A stretch of DNA of 41,264 nt from Alphaproteobacteria bacterium (GTDB lineage: Bacteria; Pseudomonadota; Alphaproteobacteria; UBA11073), in assembly GCA_013289145.1 (NCBI GenBank), contig JABDAM010000011.1:1-41264 (forward strand), in the 5' to 3' direction. The position numbers and the translations under genes are program-made. This document shows positions 8,333 to 17,894 of this stretch, piece by piece. Positions within the stretch are counted from its first letter, which is position 1; each line of letters begins with the position of its first letter. The notes under the pieces are model-generated. The model was not told the origin of the DNA. It ran no database searches and saw only the letters and a program-made list of their open reading frames with translations.

Positions 8333-10006
8333 ATGTCTGCAAGCTTTCGCACGCGCAATTTTTTTCTCGCCACTGCTGCCTTGACCGTTCTTTTGTCGGG
8401 ATGTGACGAAATTAACGGCGTAATGAATGAAAAAGCCATTCATAAAGTAGCCAATGAAAACGAAAGCCGTTTGGATCAGGCCGAGGGCAAAACGTCGGCC
8501 AATAAAACCAGCAGCGATCCGCTGACGATCAGCAGCGATGTTTGGGTTGGCAATCAATCCGTCCGCATGCGCCGCGGCCAGCCCCTGCCGACGAAATTTG
8601 AAAATGATTCCGGTTTCACCCTGGTTTCCACCGCGCCGATGAGCTTACAGGGCATCGCCACGCAAATCGCCAATACAACCGGCCTGCCCGTACGCCTGGG
8701 CGACATGAGCTTAACCGCAGCGAGCGGCGGCGGATCAGACATCGATCCCTCAACGCCGACGAGCATGAGTCTTTCCTACGAAGGCCCGCTTTCAACCTTC
8801 CTGGATCAGGTGGCGAGCCAGTTTGATGTTTCCTGGCGCTATGACGGTCAAAGCGTTTATCTTTACCGCTATGATACGCGCACCTTTATGGTTGAATCCA
8901 TGCCTGGCAAGGTATCGGTGAGCGATGGCTTCGACACCAGTAGCAGTAGTAGCAGTAGCAGCTCTTCTTCATCAGGCTCTTCCGGCCAGACCGCCCAATC
9001 CGCAGGACAAGATGTTAAACAGAAAAATGATCTGACGACTGATTTGGATTACTGGAAAGACCTGGAAGCCGCGGTCAAAGGCATTCTGGGCAGTCAGGGT
9101 ATTGAAACCATGATGGCGTCATCCGGCACGATTACCGTCAGCGCGCGCCCAGCCAAACTGGCGCAGATCGCCGAATTCTTGAACAAAGAAAATATGCGCC
9201 TGGGCAAACAGGTCGCCATTGATCTGGTGGTTTACAGCGTCACCCTGGATAAAAGCAACAATTACGGCCTGAATTTGCAAAAAGTTTTCGGCTCCGGCAA
9301 TTTGTTCGGCGATACCGTCAGCTTTAATGGCGTTGGCCCTTCAGTTCCCAGCGCAAGCTCATTCACCACCGCAACATCAGGCTCTGTCAGCATTGCGTTG
9401 CTCTCGCCGCACTATAATATCAACCTTGTGCCTTCCGCGCTTTCCGCGGTTGGGAATGTGGCGGAGGTTACGCGTTCGCCTGTCGTAACACTGAACAACC
9501 GTCCCGCATCGCGCGAGATTACGGTGGATACGGCCTATCTCGCCTCCATCAGTTCAACAACGCTTGCAACCGGAACCGGCACCACCGGTTTAGGTGAGAT
9601 CACAAGCAGCCTGACACCAGGCGTGGTTACAACAGGTTTGGCTTTGCAAATGCTGCCGCGCATCCTGGATGATGGCCGCATTTTGTTGCAATATTCAATT
9701 AAACTGAGCGACTTGGTATCTATCACAACCGCCTCCGCAACCGGTGAAACAGGTTCGGATCAGATCCAAACGCCTGAAACCAGCAATAAAATCTTTGTTC
9801 AGCAGGCGATCATGCAAAACGGCGCGACACTGGTTCTGGCCGGATTTGACCGTGACACGAATACCAATAACTCCGACGGCGTCGCGTCGGCCAGCAATTG
9901 GATTTTGGGCGGCGGGACCGCGAACGACCACAAACGTGAAGAAATCGTGATTACTATTACACCGCATGAAATTACACCTGAGCGCGGGAGCACATTCGGT
10001 TCATGA
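8333..10006 (+). CDS. pilN: Type IVB pilus secretin lipoprotein PilN
   Basis: An outer-membrane secretin of the PilN family, which forms the ring through which a type IVB pilus exits. The ATG at 8333 gives a lipoprotein signal with lipobox LSGC, lipidated Cys24; an upstream in-frame extension would mask it. N-terminal periplasmic domains span about residues 60-190. A run of twelve serines (203-214) links them to the secretin part. The C-terminal half (about 310-550) contains GKQVAIDLVVYSVTLDKSNN, VAEVTRSPVVTLNNRPASRE and HKREEIVITITP, typical of secretin cores. Upstream 180 bp include a 6-bp stem TGACGG/CCGTCA (8239-8262), a possible operator. The stop overlaps the pilO start as ATGA, so the genes are translationally coupled. 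Confidence 0.93.
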   Translation: MSASFRTRNFFLATAALTVLLSGCDEINGVMNEKAIHKVANENESRLDQAEGKTSANKTSSDPLTISSDVWVGNQSVRMRRGQPLPTKFENDSGFTLVSTAPMSLQGIATQIANTTGLPVRLGDMSLTAASGGGSDIDPSTPTSMSLSYEGPLSTFLDQVASQFDVSWRYDGQSVYLYRYDTRTFMVESMPGKVSVSDGFDTSSSSSSSSSSSSGSSGQTAQSAGQDVKQKNDLTTDLDYWKDLEAAVKGILGSQGIETMMASSGTITVSARPAKLAQIAEFLNKENMRLGKQVAIDLVVYSVTLDKSNNYGLNLQKVFGSGNLFGDTVSFNGVGPSVPSASSFTTATSGSVSIALLSPHYNINLVPSALSAVGNVAEVTRSPVVTLNNRPASREITVDTAYLASISSTTLATGTGTTGLGEITSSLTPGVVTTGLALQMLPRILDDGRILLQYSIKLSDLVSITTASATGETGSDQIQTPETSNKIFVQQAIMQNGATLVLAGFDRDTNTNNSDGVASASNWILGGGTANDHKREEIVITITPHEITPERGSTFGS

Positions 10007-11226
10007 CTGCCGGTGTTATCACAGTTGCCGGGACGAAGTACGCGGCCGGTTTATACTGGCAGCCTAGCCCAGAGCCTAATATCGCCCGTGCAGCCCGCGC
10101 GGCGGCGCAGCAGCCTGGTTTCCAGGCGGACTTTTATTGCATCCGTCCGCCGACAAAATCCCAACCGATCGGTCAATTCGGCCTAGGGATCGAAGCCGCC
10201 AATCACAAAGCCGGCATGCCCTCTATCGCCGCATGTATGGCGAACCAGATGCCCGGTTCATGGGCTGGCGCTTTCCGGGTCAATGAAGGAATCTTTTTCG
10301 TCGCCGTGCGCGACGATTTGGTTGATGCGGACGGCGATGCCTGGTTCGCGCATGACGATGACGCCCAATCCCGCCTGGAACAGGAAATCGCGCGTGGTGG
10401 TCTGCAACATATCTATGCGCCGCCCGAATGGGGTGTTCACGGCACCGAAATCGGCAGCATCACGACGATCCTCACCGGCCGCCGCGACATTACTTTAAAA
10501 GCCGTGGGGGTTTCCCGTAAGTCTTTGTATATCGCGCTCGGCGTGGTTATTGCAGCGGGCCTCCTGTACGGTTCTTATGCCTATATCCAGGCGCAGGAAG
10601 AAAAACGCGCCGCTGACGAAGCCGCCGCTCTTGCCGCACAACAAAACGCGCAGCGCGCGCTCTCTTCCAACGTAGAATATCCTAAGGTCTGGCAAGATTC
10701 CCCGCACGCCATTGACTATATTAATGCTTGCGAAAAAGCGCTGGAAAAAATTCAAGCGCGCTATTTGGGCTGGACCGCGAATGCCATTCAATGTTCCGGC
10801 AGCAGCCTGTCCGTCGCATGGTCGCGTTCAGGCGGCAGTTACGCCGAAGTCCCGCAAGGCGGCAAAGCGGTAATGGACCCAAGCTTAGCCAACGCAAATG
10901 CTTCCGTTCCCCTGGAAAATCTGAAACCGCGCGGGACTGAGGCGCTGGCTTATTACGGCTTGATCGATCAGGCGGTCTTGTATCACAACTGGCCGGTTCA
11001 CCTGACCTCCCTATCCGATGACATCGTCACCGTGCCCAAGGACAGCCCGCCACCGCCACCGCCCAAATGGCGCAAACGCGCGGTTGTCTATACGGTTACC
11101 GGCGCGCCATGGCTGCAACCTGAATTATTCGATAACATTCCTGGATTGATTCTGACGTCAATTAAGGAAAACAGTGACGGCAACTTTACGATTGAGGGGA
11201 CGATCTATGAAAACAAACAACCTTAA
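10003..11226 (+). CDS. pilO: Type IVB pilus inner-membrane protein PilO
   Basis: A bitopic inner-membrane protein of the PilO2 type that assembles with the PilQ ATPase and the PilP protein of type IVB systems. It has a cytoplasmic N-terminal domain (about 1-170), one membrane span (174-194), an Ala/Glu/Gln-rich coiled coil (195-222), and a periplasmic domain (about 225-407). A six-proline run (SPPPPPPKWRKR) interrupts the C-terminal part. Overlaps by four bases with pilN and by 20 with pilP, showing a tight operon. The family is recognised from size, topology and order; sequence conservation in PilO is low. Confidence 0.82.
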   Translation: MTAGVITVAGTKYAAGLYWQPSPEPNIARAARAAAQQPGFQADFYCIRPPTKSQPIGQFGLGIEAANHKAGMPSIAACMANQMPGSWAGAFRVNEGIFFVAVRDDLVDADGDAWFAHDDDAQSRLEQEIARGGLQHIYAPPEWGVHGTEIGSITTILTGRRDITLKAVGVSRKSLYIALGVVIAAGLLYGSYAYIQAQEEKRAADEAAALAAQQNAQRALSSNVEYPKVWQDSPHAIDYINACEKALEKIQARYLGWTANAIQCSGSSLSVAWSRSGGSYAEVPQGGKAVMDPSLANANASVPLENLKPRGTEALAYYGLIDQAVLYHNWPVHLTSLSDDIVTVPKDSPPPPPPKWRKRAVVYTVTGAPWLQPELFDNIPGLILTSIKENSDGNFTIEGTIYENKQP

Positions 11227-12010
11227 AACCGCTCTGCTGCTCGGCGCCACCTTTTTGCTGGCCCTGCCTGCCCTGTCGTGGTCACAGACGGCTGTCACCT
11301 CTCCAACAACCGCGCCGATTACCAGCGCGCCTGCATCCGTGCCGACCGCTTTGCCTGTGACGTCTCCGCCGGCTGCGGCCCCTGTTATGCCGGCGACGCC
11401 AACCGCCGGTGTTAATCCTGATGCGGCAGGCAGCGATCCCGCCGTAACCGCCGTGCTTGACCGCTTGAAACAAGATACGACGCCGCTTTCGATCAGTGAT
11501 ATGTCATCAGCGCAAGATGCATTAGCGCGCCTGAATTTGATGAATGAGATCGAACAGAAACTCTCCCAGATCGAAGAAACGCGCGCGAAACGCCTTGGCC
11601 TTGAGGGCATGGCGGATTTAGGCGGCGCAGGCTCCCTGGGCGCGCAGCAAGTCTTCAATGATGCTTCCGGTATAGGCGGCAGCGTCAGCCACCGCCGCAG
11701 CGCGCCACTGGAACCCCAAGCTAAAATCCAATCCATCAGCGGCGCTTCCGGCCGTTATAACGCCACCGTGAATTTTGAAGGCCGTCAGATCATTGTTAAA
11801 AACGGCAGCTTCCTGCCCGACGGCAGCAGAATAGCCCGCATCACCGCGACTGGCGTCACCATTTCGCGGAATGGCAAAAAATCAACGCTGTCCTTTGCGG
11901 ATGCGGATGGCGCGCCTTTGCCGGCGACAAGTTCGCAAACGCCGACGATCACAACCGTCTCTGCAACTCAGCAACCTGAGCCGTCTCCAGCTCCATCGGC
12001 GCAGCACTAA
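11207..12010 (+). CDS. pilP: Type IVB pilus biogenesis protein PilP
   Basis: A periplasmic protein of 267 aa, equivalent by position to PilP of R64-type type IVB pili, which bridges inner-membrane parts and the secretin. The ATG at 11207 has GAGGGG eight bases upstream and opens a signal peptide (MKTNNLKTALLLGATFLLAL, cut near residue 26). A Pro/Thr/Ala-rich linker (27-75) follows, then a helix with NLMNEIEQKLSQIEETRAKR, and a beta-rich C-terminal domain (about 165-230) with YNATVNFEGRQIIVKNGSFL, the part that resembles PilP. The tail is again Pro/Ser-rich. It starts inside the end of pilO. Assigned mainly from position and layout. Confidence 0.78.
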   Translation: MKTNNLKTALLLGATFLLALPALSWSQTAVTSPTTAPITSAPASVPTALPVTSPPAAAPVMPATPTAGVNPDAAGSDPAVTAVLDRLKQDTTPLSISDMSSAQDALARLNLMNEIEQKLSQIEETRAKRLGLEGMADLGGAGSLGAQQVFNDASGIGGSVSHRRSAPLEPQAKIQSISGASGRYNATVNFEGRQIIVKNGSFLPDGSRIARITATGVTISRNGKKSTLSFADADGAPLPATSSQTPTITTVSATQQPEPSPAPSAQH

Positions 12011-12068
12011 TCCAACGACTAGAATTACCTCTTCTAGTTTGCTAATTTTTCGATAGGAGGCGTATGGC

Positions 12069-14102
12069 GTGAGTGATTCACCCATCGACAATTTATTAAA
12101 CAGCTTTGGCAAACCGCGAGCAATTTCTGCGCCCGCGTCTGCCGGTGGAGGATCTGCGTCGGCAAACCGCCCCACGAATAACGCGACTAAACCTTCAGAC
12201 TCCAAACCGCGCCCCAAACATTCGCCTACTTTGAATGTGACAACGGCGAATATTGAAGAAATGAATATCCCCCCCGCGACCCCCGCGCCCGAAGGTTTAT
12301 TCGAACTTCCTAGCATTGAGACAGATGAAAAAAGCAAATCATCCCCCGGCAACGCTTCCGGATCCGGCGCCCCCAAAATCAGCGTTCCAGCCAAAACAGA
12401 CGACAAAAGCCTTCAAGATAAACAAACCGGCGCCGTTGATAATTTCGCTTCCTTCGCCAAGGCCGGCGACCTCCTCACCGTGCGCGGCGGCCCATTACAG
12501 ATCCCGGATGAAACGCGGAAAATCTGTGCGCTGTTCAGCAGCGGTTTATTCCTGGTCAGCGAAAGCCACCGTAATTCGCCGCTGGTGCGTTCGGTTGTTT
12601 CCCTGGCGCGCCGCCAAAATTATATCGTCAGCGAACCGCCGCAATTCGTCACGCCCGGCATCATCCAGCGCGCCTATATGCAGGCCGAGCGCAATGCCAC
12701 TGCGACCAAATATGACGACAATGCCATGCGTCGGCGGATCAATTACGTCCTGCACGAAGCTTGCAAGCTGAACGCCAACGACATCCACGTTGAAACCAGC
12801 GACGGCCAATGTAAAATTCAACTCCGCATCGACGGCTCTCTGCGTGTCTGGGAAGTCTGGACACAGCAGGAAGGCGAACAATTCGTCGCCGCCGTTTATT
12901 CTCACGCGGATGTCGCGTCGGGCTCCAGCGCGAACTGGAATGAACCCCTCGCCGCAACGCTCAGCCATAAATCCGGCCCGGATGCCCTGACGCTGCCCGA
13001 GGAAGTCGGCGGCGTGCGTTGCCAATGGATGCCGCTAGTCACCGGGCGTTATTTAAATATGCGCCTCAACTACGACGGCGGAAAAATGCTCGGCTCAAGT
13101 ATTGAGGAAGCCGATGTGGACACGCTGGGCTTTAACGCCGAACAAGTCGCGCTGACGAAACACTTGCGTCAAATCCCAGGCACGATGCGCATGATCGCGG
13201 GTCCGGTGAACCAGGGTAAAACCACCACGCTGCGCATTATGCTCAACCGCCGCATGGCGGAAACCAATTTCCGCCTGAACTGTCTGCTGGTCGAAGACCC
13301 GCCCGAGGGCGGCGTAAAAGGCGCGCGCCAAATCGGCGTCAGTTCCTCCACCGATGAAAAAGTTCGCGCGCGCCTGTTGTCTGAAGTAATGCGCGCCTCC
13401 CTGCGCCTTGACCCGGATATCGTGATGCTTGGCGAGATCCGCGATTTTGAAACTGCGACGATGGCATTCCGCCTCGCTCTCACCGGCCGTCAGGTTTACA
13501 CGACGCTGCACGTTTACGCCGCGTTGGCGATCCCGCAACGTATTCGCGATTTGGGCATTGAGCCTTATCTGGTTTACGACCATCACCTGCTTCGCGGATT
13601 ATTCTCACAGCGCCTGGCGCGCAAATTATGCTCGCATTGCAAAATTCCCGCCAGCGAAGCGGCGAAATCTTATCCGGCTGAATATACCGGCGCGATGGAA
13701 CGCGTGCGCGCCGGCTTCGCAATGATGAAATATAATCGCAAATTCGGTTTTGAGCCGAATGAGCATAAACATCTGGATGAGCCTGATTTATCCAATGTTT
13801 TCTTCGCCAATCTGGATGGTTGCGAACATTGCTTCCAAGGCCGCAGCGGCCGTACCATCGTGGTGGAAATCGTCGATGCCGACAGCAAGGTCATGGGCTT
13901 TCTGAGCCGCGCGGAAATGGATCAGGCGCGCGAATACTGGCTGTCGCCGTTCGGATTAAACGGCGTGTCGATGCTATGGCACGGCATTGAAAAGGTGGTG
14001 GAGGGACTGTTATCACCGCTGGATGCCGAATTTGAATTGGGCCCGTTGGCCACGCCGCAAGAAGTAAATGAAACTGCGAAGTTTATAGGAGCTTATCAAT
14101 GA
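12069..14102 (+). CDS. pilQ: Type IVB pilus assembly ATPase PilQ (GspE/PulE family)
   Basis: A cytoplasmic hexameric ATPase that powers pilus assembly. GTG at 12069 is the start: AGGAGG (12055-12060) lies eight bases before it, while the ATG at 12064 is too close and gives only Met-Ala-stop. Residues 1-150 are Pro/Ser-rich and probably disordered. The ATPase core shows Walker A GPVNQGKT (378-385), Walker B-type LGEIRD (454-459) and a His-box TTLHVY soon after. Two cysteine pairs, CSHC (521-524) and CEHC (585-588), would bind zinc as in other GspE/PulE members. Overlaps pilR by four bases (ATGA). The name follows the R64 nomenclature, where PilQ is the ATPase, not the secretin of type IVA systems. 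Confidence 0.93.
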   Translation: MSDSPIDNLLNSFGKPRAISAPASAGGGSASANRPTNNATKPSDSKPRPKHSPTLNVTTANIEEMNIPPATPAPEGLFELPSIETDEKSKSSPGNASGSGAPKISVPAKTDDKSLQDKQTGAVDNFASFAKAGDLLTVRGGPLQIPDETRKICALFSSGLFLVSESHRNSPLVRSVVSLARRQNYIVSEPPQFVTPGIIQRAYMQAERNATATKYDDNAMRRRINYVLHEACKLNANDIHVETSDGQCKIQLRIDGSLRVWEVWTQQEGEQFVAAVYSHADVASGSSANWNEPLAATLSHKSGPDALTLPEEVGGVRCQWMPLVTGRYLNMRLNYDGGKMLGSSIEEADVDTLGFNAEQVALTKHLRQIPGTMRMIAGPVNQGKTTTLRIMLNRRMAETNFRLNCLLVEDPPEGGVKGARQIGVSSSTDEKVRARLLSEVMRASLRLDPDIVMLGEIRDFETATMAFRLALTGRQVYTTLHVYAALAIPQRIRDLGIEPYLVYDHHLLRGLFSQRLARKLCSHCKIPASEAAKSYPAEYTGAMERVRAGFAMMKYNRKFGFEPNEHKHLDEPDLSNVFFANLDGCEHCFQGRSGRTIVVEIVDADSKVMGFLSRAEMDQAREYWLSPFGLNGVSMLWHGIEKVVEGLLSPLDAEFELGPLATPQEVNETAKFIGAYQ

Positions 14103-15196
14103 CCCTGGATGATATTCAATATGAATTGAATAAAGTACTTTTCAAAGGCAATTTAAAAGCGCAACTGCGGCTTTACCGCAAACTGGCTGGGATGTTGAAT
14201 ATGAACGAGGCGCTGCCGCGCGCTTTGGAACGTCTATGGGTAACCTCCAGCTATAATGGCAAAAAACCCAACGCGCCTGAGGCCGTCGCGCTGCGCGAAT
14301 GGCGCGAGGGATTGCAAAGCGGCCGTAACCTGACGGACACCATGTCGGGCTGGGTGCCGGACCGCCACATTATGATTTTGCGTTCGGGCGAAGAATCGGG
14401 CGCCATCGGGCGTGGTTTGCAATCCATTGAGTTTATCGAAAAAGCCACCTCGCGCATGCGCAGCGCGATTTCCAACGCAATTGGTTATCCGTCTTTCATC
14501 TTCATCGTTTTATTCGCGGTTCTTTGGATGTTCGGCAACAACCTGGTCACACCCATGCGCCAGTTCGCGCCCGAAGCGGTCAAAGAAAAAATCGCCGGCC
14601 TAGGCATGGTGACGGACTTTGTTCAGGAATATGGTTTTTTGATCTTCGTTATTATAGGGATTATTGTCAGCATCGTTGTCGTCAGCCTGCCGCGCTGGAC
14701 GGGAAAAATCCGCGTTCAATTCGATAAATATCCGCCCTATGCCTGGTACCGGATTTGGAACGGCAGCGCGTTTTTAATGTCGATGTCGGCGCTGCTCGCT
14801 GCGCAAACGCCGCTGTCGCGCGCGCTATCGATTTTGGAAAGCCGCGCCAGCCCGTGGCTTAAGGAGCGTGTTTTCTCTGCGCGTCAGGAAGTCATGCGGG
14901 GGAAAAACCTGGGCGAGGCCTTGCAAACAGACAATTTCGGTTTTCCCGATGAAATCATTGTCTTGGATATGATCATTCTGGCGGAACGTGCGGACGTGTC
15001 CACGATTTTGGACATGGTCAGCCGCGAATGGCTGGACGAACAAATTTTGGCGCTTGAAGCGCAAAGCGCGGTGGTGCGCAGCGCGGGGATGATGCTGATG
15101 GGCGGCGTGATCGCCTGGGCTTTTATGTCGATCATCGGCATCGCTCAGGGTACGGCGGACATGAGCAATCCGACCAGCGGCGGCAAAGGTTTTTAA
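14099..15196 (+). CDS. pilR: Type IVB pilus platform protein PilR (GspF family)
   Basis: The inner-membrane platform protein that works with the PilQ ATPase to lift pilins into the fibre. It has two T2SF domains: a cytoplasmic one at about 20-125, with LRSGEESGAIGRGL (94-107), and a second at about 215-335, with LAERADVSTILDMVSREWLD. Three membrane spans are seen at about 129-150, 178-198 and 337-357. At 365 aa it is of normal size. It is the last gene of the pilN-O-P-Q-R run and converges with ppdK, only 10 bp away. No pilin (pilS), pilT, pilU or pilV gene follows. Confidence 0.92.
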   Translation: MTLDDIQYELNKVLFKGNLKAQLRLYRKLAGMLNMNEALPRALERLWVTSSYNGKKPNAPEAVALREWREGLQSGRNLTDTMSGWVPDRHIMILRSGEESGAIGRGLQSIEFIEKATSRMRSAISNAIGYPSFIFIVLFAVLWMFGNNLVTPMRQFAPEAVKEKIAGLGMVTDFVQEYGFLIFVIIGIIVSIVVVSLPRWTGKIRVQFDKYPPYAWYRIWNGSAFLMSMSALLAAQTPLSRALSILESRASPWLKERVFSARQEVMRGKNLGEALQTDNFGFPDEIIVLDMIILAERADVSTILDMVSREWLDEQILALEAQSAVVRSAGMMLMGGVIAWAFMSIIGIAQGTADMSNPTSGGKGF

Positions 15197-15206
15197 TTAA
15201 ACTGAG

Positions 15207-17891
15207 TTATGCCGCCGCGGCTTTGCTAAACGCCTTGCCCTTGCCGCTCGCGGCGATGCTCGCCTGTGCGGCGGCCAGGCGCGCGATCGGCACGCGGTAG
15301 GGCGAACAGGAAACATAATCCAACCCGACTTTTTCAAAAAACTGTATCGAATCCGGATCGCCGCCGTGTTCGCCGCAAACGCCGAGTTTCAGGTCCTTGC
15401 GCGCTTTGCGGCCGCGATCCACCGCGATTTGCACCAGCTCACCCACGCCAGCCTGATCGATGCTGACAAACGGATCTTTGGGATAAATATTCATGCGCTG
15501 ATAATCCGGCAGGAACCGTCCCGCGTCATCGCGCGACAGGCCCAGTGTGGTTTGCGTCAAATCATTCGTGCCAAATGAAAAGAACTGCGCCTCCGCCGCG
15601 ATTTCACCCGCTGCCAATGCCGCGCGCGGCAGTTCAATCATCACACCGATTAAATGCGGCAAATCCGGCGCAAGGCGCGCGCCGATGGCAACAATTCTTT
15701 CTTTCAATAAAACCGTTTCACGCTGTGTCGCCACGAGCGGGATCATGATTTCCAATTTCACCTTCACGCCCGCGCGCACCGCATCTGCTGCCGCGCCGTA
15801 AATTGCCTCTACCTGCATTTCATAAATTTCAGGATAAGTAATCCCCAATCGGCAACCGCGATGCCCCAGCATCGGGTTCGCCTCATGCAATTGCATCAGG
15901 CGTTGTTCGAGCGCCGGGCGATCAATCCCCAGCGCCGCCGCGACCTCGGTAATTTCTTTTTCGCTATGCGGCAAAAATTCATGCAGCGGCGGATCGAGCA
16001 AACGGATCGTTACCGGCAGGCCATCCATAATATCAAACAACGCGCGGAAATCCTGCTGCTGCATCGGCCGCAGTTTATCGAGCGCGCGGCGGCGCCCTTT
16101 TTCATCCTCCGCTACGATCATCTCGCGCACCGCGTTGATGCGCAGCGGATCAAAAAACATATGTTCGGTGCGGCACAATCCAATCCCCTCCGCGCCCAAA
16201 CGGCGTGCGGTTTCGGCGTCCACCGGTGTTTCCGCATTGGCGCGCACGCGCATGCGGCGCGCGCCGTCCGCCCATTCCATCAGTGTCGCGAAATCGCCCG
16301 ACAAGGTCGGCTCCAGCGTCGGGATTTGTCCCGCCATAATTTCGCCGCTCGCGCCGTCTATCGTCAGCCAGTCACCCGCGCGGAATGTCTGCCCCGCAAC
16401 CTTTAACGTGCCCGCCGCGTAATCCAGATGCAATTCCCCCGCGCCCGCCACGCATGGCCGCCCCATGCCCCGCGCCACCACCGCCGCGTGCGACGTCATG
16501 CCGCCGCGCGCCGTGATAATTCCTTTGGCCGCATACATGCCGTGAATATCTTCGGGCGAAGTTTCGATGCGGCATAAAATCACCGGCTCACCCACGTTCG
16601 CGTGATGTTCGGCATCGTCCGCTGAAAAATAAATCCGCCCCACCGCCGCGCCGGGCGAAGCCGGCAAACCACGCGTCAATAATTCCCGCGGCGCCGCAGG
16701 GTCCAGCCGCGGGTGCAATAATTGATCCAGCGATGTCGGATTAATCCGTGTAATCGCTTCTTCCCGCGCAATCGTGCCATCCTGCGCCATTTCAACTGCG
16801 ATACGCACTGCCGCCTGTGCCGTGCGTTTGCCGTTACGCGTTTGCAGCAAATACAATTTGCCCTGCTGCACCGTAAATTCGATGTCCTGCATATCGCGGT
16901 AATGTTTTTCCAAAGTTTTGCGCACACGGTCGAGTTCCGCGAAAACATCCGGCATCACTTCTTCCATCGCGGGTGCGTTGGATTTTTGCGCCGTCTTGCC
17001 CGCCACCGTAATTTGCTGCGGCGTACGGATTCCCGCGACAACATCTTCGCCCTGCGCGTTCACCAAAAATTCGCCGTAAAACGTATTCTCACCTGTCGAG
17101 GGATCGCGCGTAAAGGCTACGCCCGTCGCGCAATCGCCCCCCAGATTGCCAAACACCATCGCCTGCACCGTCACCGCCGTGCCCCATTCGGCGGGAATAT
17201 CATTCAATTTCCGGTACGTAATCGCGCGTGGGTTCATCCAGGATTTAAACACCGCGCCAATCGCGCCCCATAACTGTTCCTGCACGTCTTGCGGAAACGG
17301 TTTTTTGGTTTCGGCTTGCACCATATCCTTGTAACGCGCGCAAATGGTTTGCCAGTCCGCCGCTGTTAATTCGCCGTCCTGAAACCGCCCGAATTCGCGT
17401 TTCGCGCTGTCCAGAATATCCTCGAATTGATGATGCGCGATATCTAGTACGACTGAGCCGTACATCTGCATAAAGCGCCGGTAACTGTCATAGGCAAAAC
17501 GCGCGTCGCCGCTGCGCTCCGCCAGGCCCGCAACAGTCGCGTCATTCAAACCCAAATTCAAAATCGTATCCATCATCCCCGGCATCGACGCACGCGCGCC
17601 CGACCGCACCGAAAACAACAACGGATTTTTCGCATCGCCAAATTTCGGCCCGACGATTTTTTCTATTTTCTGCACGCCTTCCGCGACCTGTTTTTGCAGT
17701 TCGTTTGGATAGTTCTGCCCATGCGCATAAAAATGCGTGCAAACTTCGGTCGTAATCGTCAAACCCGGCGGCACCGGCAGGCCTAGGCTCGTCATCTCCG
17801 CGAGATTTGCCCCCTTGCCGCCAAGCAATTCGCGCATCGACGCATTACCGTCCGCTTTGCCTTTGCCGAAACTGTAAACCCAACGTGCCAT
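15207..17891 (-). CDS. ppdK: Pyruvate, phosphate dikinase
   Basis: PPDK interconverts pyruvate, ATP and phosphate with phosphoenolpyruvate, AMP and pyrophosphate, a gluconeogenic or glycolytic step. The 894 aa hold all three domains: an ATP-grasp-like N-terminal nucleotide domain (KGANLAEMTSLGLPVPPGLT near residue 25; GDCATGVAFTRDPSTGE), the swivelling phosphohistidine domain with catalytic His468 in ARGGMTSHAAVVARGMGRPC, and the C-terminal PEP/pyruvate TIM barrel with GVCGEHGGDPDSIQFF, the cysteine of which is the catalytic acid. It starts three bases after the glyS stop, with AGGGATAAACA before the ATG. The glyQ-glyS-ppdK order is widespread in alphaproteobacteria. Confidence 0.97.
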   Translation of the reverse strand: MARWVYSFGKGKADGNASMRELLGGKGANLAEMTSLGLPVPPGLTITTEVCTHFYAHGQNYPNELQKQVAEGVQKIEKIVGPKFGDAKNPLLFSVRSGARASMPGMMDTILNLGLNDATVAGLAERSGDARFAYDSYRRFMQMYGSVVLDIAHHQFEDILDSAKREFGRFQDGELTAADWQTICARYKDMVQAETKKPFPQDVQEQLWGAIGAVFKSWMNPRAITYRKLNDIPAEWGTAVTVQAMVFGNLGGDCATGVAFTRDPSTGENTFYGEFLVNAQGEDVVAGIRTPQQITVAGKTAQKSNAPAMEEVMPDVFAELDRVRKTLEKHYRDMQDIEFTVQQGKLYLLQTRNGKRTAQAAVRIAVEMAQDGTIAREEAITRINPTSLDQLLHPRLDPAAPRELLTRGLPASPGAAVGRIYFSADDAEHHANVGEPVILCRIETSPEDIHGMYAAKGIITARGGMTSHAAVVARGMGRPCVAGAGELHLDYAAGTLKVAGQTFRAGDWLTIDGASGEIMAGQIPTLEPTLSGDFATLMEWADGARRMRVRANAETPVDAETARRLGAEGIGLCRTEHMFFDPLRINAVREMIVAEDEKGRRRALDKLRPMQQQDFRALFDIMDGLPVTIRLLDPPLHEFLPHSEKEITEVAAALGIDRPALEQRLMQLHEANPMLGHRGCRLGITYPEIYEMQVEAIYGAAADAVRAGVKVKLEIMIPLVATQRETVLLKERIVAIGARLAPDLPHLIGVMIELPRAALAAGEIAAEAQFFSFGTNDLTQTTLGLSRDDAGRFLPDYQRMNIYPKDPFVSIDQAGVGELVQIAVDRGRKARKDLKLGVCGEHGGDPDSIQFFEKVGLDYVSCSPYRVPIARLAAAQASIAASGKGKAFSKAAAA

Positions 17892-17894
17892 TGT

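Noticed and set aside
15861-16406. 181-codon plus-strand frame inside ppdK
   Set aside because: It lies wholly antisense to a conserved, complete ppdK and shows shadow-frame composition.
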